Shown piece after piece: positions 5,822-6,779 of a DNA stretch of 6,779 nucleotides. A model generated the notes under the pieces. That model ran no database searches. It saw nothing but the letters and a program-made list of their open reading frames with translations, and was not told the origin of the DNA. A program made the position numbers and the translations under genes. Numbering within the stretch: the stretch's first letter is position 1; each line of letters opens with the position of its first letter. Source of the stretch: Lentisphaerota bacterium (GTDB taxonomy: Bacteria; Verrucomicrobiota; Kiritimatiellia; RFP12; UBA1067); assembly GCA_022839525.1 (NCBI GenBank), contig JALHET010000257.1:1-6779 (forward strand), in the 5' to 3' direction.

Positions 5822-6779
5822 ATGAACACGAAACTGATGGATCACGTTTTTTGGGTGGGACACACCGATTGGGCGGTGCGCGATTTTCACGGTTACACCA
5901 CAAGCCGGGGATCGACCTATAACGCCTACCTCGTGATGGCGGGGAAAACCGTGCTGATCGATTCGGTGAAAGCGCCGTATGTGTCGGCTTTTCTTGAAAC
6001 CGTCAAGAGCCATGTCCCGCTTGAGAAAATGGATTATATCGTCTGCAACCATGCGGAGCCGGATCACTCGGGCGGACTCCCCGCGACGGTGAAGGCCTGC
6101 CCTAACGCGACGCTGCTCTGCAACGCCAAGTGCAGGGATGCCTTGGCGCGTCACTACGACGTGAGCGGCTGGAAGATTCAGGTGGTCAAAGACGCCGAGA
6201 CACTTGCACTCGGGGGCAAGACCCTGCAGTTTTTTGACACGCCGATGGTTCACTGGCCGGAGTCGATGGTCACGTATGTGATCGAGGACGAGCTTCTTTT
6301 CTCCATGGATGCATTCGGCCAGCACTACGCCTCGGGGTTCCGCTTCGACGACGAGTCGGATCTGTGTGAGGTGATGCAGGAGGCCAAAGCCTACTACGCC
6401 AACATCGTGTTGCCCTACGGCCGCCCGGTGGCTGCCGCGCTGGCACGGCTGGGCGGCCTGAAGCTGAAGATTGTCGCGCCGAGTCATGGCGTGATCTGGC
6501 GCAGCCATTTCGACAAGATCCTCGCGGCCTATCAGGCGTGGATGGTGTGCAGGCCGGCAAAGAAGGTGGTTATCGCCTATTGCAGCATGTGGAACAGCAC
6601 GCATGTGATGGCAGAAGCCGTTCTGGATATGTTCCCGGATGCCAAAATCGCTATCGGACCGGCAATCGACACCGGCTTTTATTATGACTTTGATTCGGAA
6701 AAGCCCTTTACGGAGGAAGACCTTTCCGCAATAGAAGCCGAAATGGAAAAAATCGTAAAAGAGGATTTAAAGCTGGAGC
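5822..6779 (+). CDS. Flavodiiron protein (FprA type), joined in frame to a ThrS fragment; partial at right edge
   Basis: The frame gives 319 residues without a stop to the window end. Residues 1 to about 245 are the metallo-beta-lactamase-like domain of a flavodiiron protein, a cytoplasmic enzyme that reduces O2 to water and/or NO to N2O and protects anaerobes. All diiron ligands are present: H77-x-E79-x-D81-H82, H144 in MVHWPES, D163 in FSMDAF and H222 in PSHGVIW. The N-terminal [17 protein letters not shown] segment is typical. At about 247 the FMN-binding flavodoxin domain starts ([14 protein letters not shown], 247-260, containing the phosphate loop). After residue 260 the sequence becomes threonyl-tRNA synthetase instead of flavodoxin. 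As written, the protein would lack nearly all of its FMN domain and could not pass electrons normally. Start ATG 5822 is supported by the Shine-Dalgarno sequence. The gene diverges from speB. Confidence 0.9.
   Translation, partial: MNTKLMDHVFWVGHTDWAVRDFHGYTTSRGSTYNAYLVMAGKTVLIDSVKAPYVSAFLETVKSHVPLEKMDYIVCNHAEPDHSGGLPATVKACPNATLLCNAKCRDALARHYDVSGWKIQVVKDAETLALGGKTLQFFDTPMVHWPESMVTYVIEDELLFSMDAFGQHYASGFRFDDESDLCEVMQEAKAYYANIVLPYGRPVAAALARLGGLKLKIVAPSHGVIWRSHFDKILAAYQAWMVCRPAKKVVIAYCSMWNSTHVMAEAVLDMFPDAKIAIGPAIDTGFYYDFDSEKPFTEEDLSAIEAEMEKIVKEDLKLE
6602..6779 (+). CDS. thrS: Threonyl-tRNA synthetase fragment (N-terminal editing/SAD domain), fused in frame
   Basis: Residues 261-319 of the frame starting at 5822 match threonyl-tRNA synthetase. 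[20 protein letters not shown] resembles the helix and strand after the HSxAH motif, and [11 protein letters not shown] is the family's very conserved GFYYDF segment, followed by [17 protein letters not shown]. ThrS normally has a TGS domain and the first editing-site histidine before this point (H-S-x-A-H). Here these are replaced by the flavodiiron sequence MWNST, so only the second histidine of that motif remains. G+C by hand count is 27/60 at 6661-6720 and 24/59 at 6721-6779, against 36/60 at 6481-6540 in the flavodiiron part. The fragment therefore seems to come from a different, more AT-rich genome or locus. The catalytic and anticodon-binding domains would lie beyond the window. Confidence 0.82.

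Noticed and set aside
5804..6604. A 266-codon minus-strand open frame opposite the flavodiiron gene
   Set aside because: It is fully antisense to a frame with clear diiron motifs and a Shine-Dalgarno site. Its His/Arg-rich translation resembles no family and reflects high G+C.
1..6779. tRNA or rRNA genes, CRISPR arrays, insertion sequences
   Set aside because: No cloverleaf, ribosomal RNA segment, regularly spaced repeat array, transposase frame or terminal inverted repeats were seen. The window is almost entirely coding.

Overview
The window reads as a GC-rich bacterial contig (a hand-counted stretch is about 60% G+C), probably from an anaerobe or facultative anaerobe. The basis is a flavodiiron-type O2/NO reductase, a radical SAM enzyme and a Trk/Ktr potassium system. 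Most minus-strand genes lack a clear Shine-Dalgarno sequence. That, with the heptad-like intergenic tracts and the general look of the proteins, would fit a PVC-group bacterium (Verrucomicrobiota, Kiritimatiellota or Lentisphaerota). This assignment is an impression, not proven.

Layout. Positions 1-5694 form one tightly packed minus-strand run. In transcription order it holds an agmatinase-family ureohydrolase, the N-terminal stump of an ABC-F ATPase (a probable pseudogene), a TrkH/KtrB potassium channel subunit, an O-acetylhomoserine sulfhydrylase (metY type), a TrkA/KtrA RCK subunit, a COG0731-like radical SAM protein, and the first 18 codons of a further gene that leaves the left edge and overlaps its predecessor by ATGA. 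Gaps are mostly 16-66 bases, so co-transcription is plausible. The two potassium-uptake subunits are separated by the methionine/cysteine biosynthesis gene. A divergent intergenic region (5695-5821) carries a plausible minus-strand promoter and an imperfect palindrome. Beyond it, a plus-strand reading frame starts at 5822 behind a good Shine-Dalgarno sequence and runs off the right edge.

The most striking feature is that right-hand frame. It begins as a flavodiiron protein with every diiron ligand present. At about 6600, at the start of the FMN-binding flavodoxin domain, it changes without loss of frame into the second N-terminal (editing/SAD) domain of threonyl-tRNA synthetase. G+C falls from about 60% to about 41-45% at the same place. 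This is either an assembly or amplification chimera between two organisms, which I think more likely, or a real recombination. Nothing else in the window looks like a new system. The other points of interest are the ABC-F relic, a 9-bp perfect hairpin just ahead of trkH, heptad-repeat spacers, and the split Trk gene pair.
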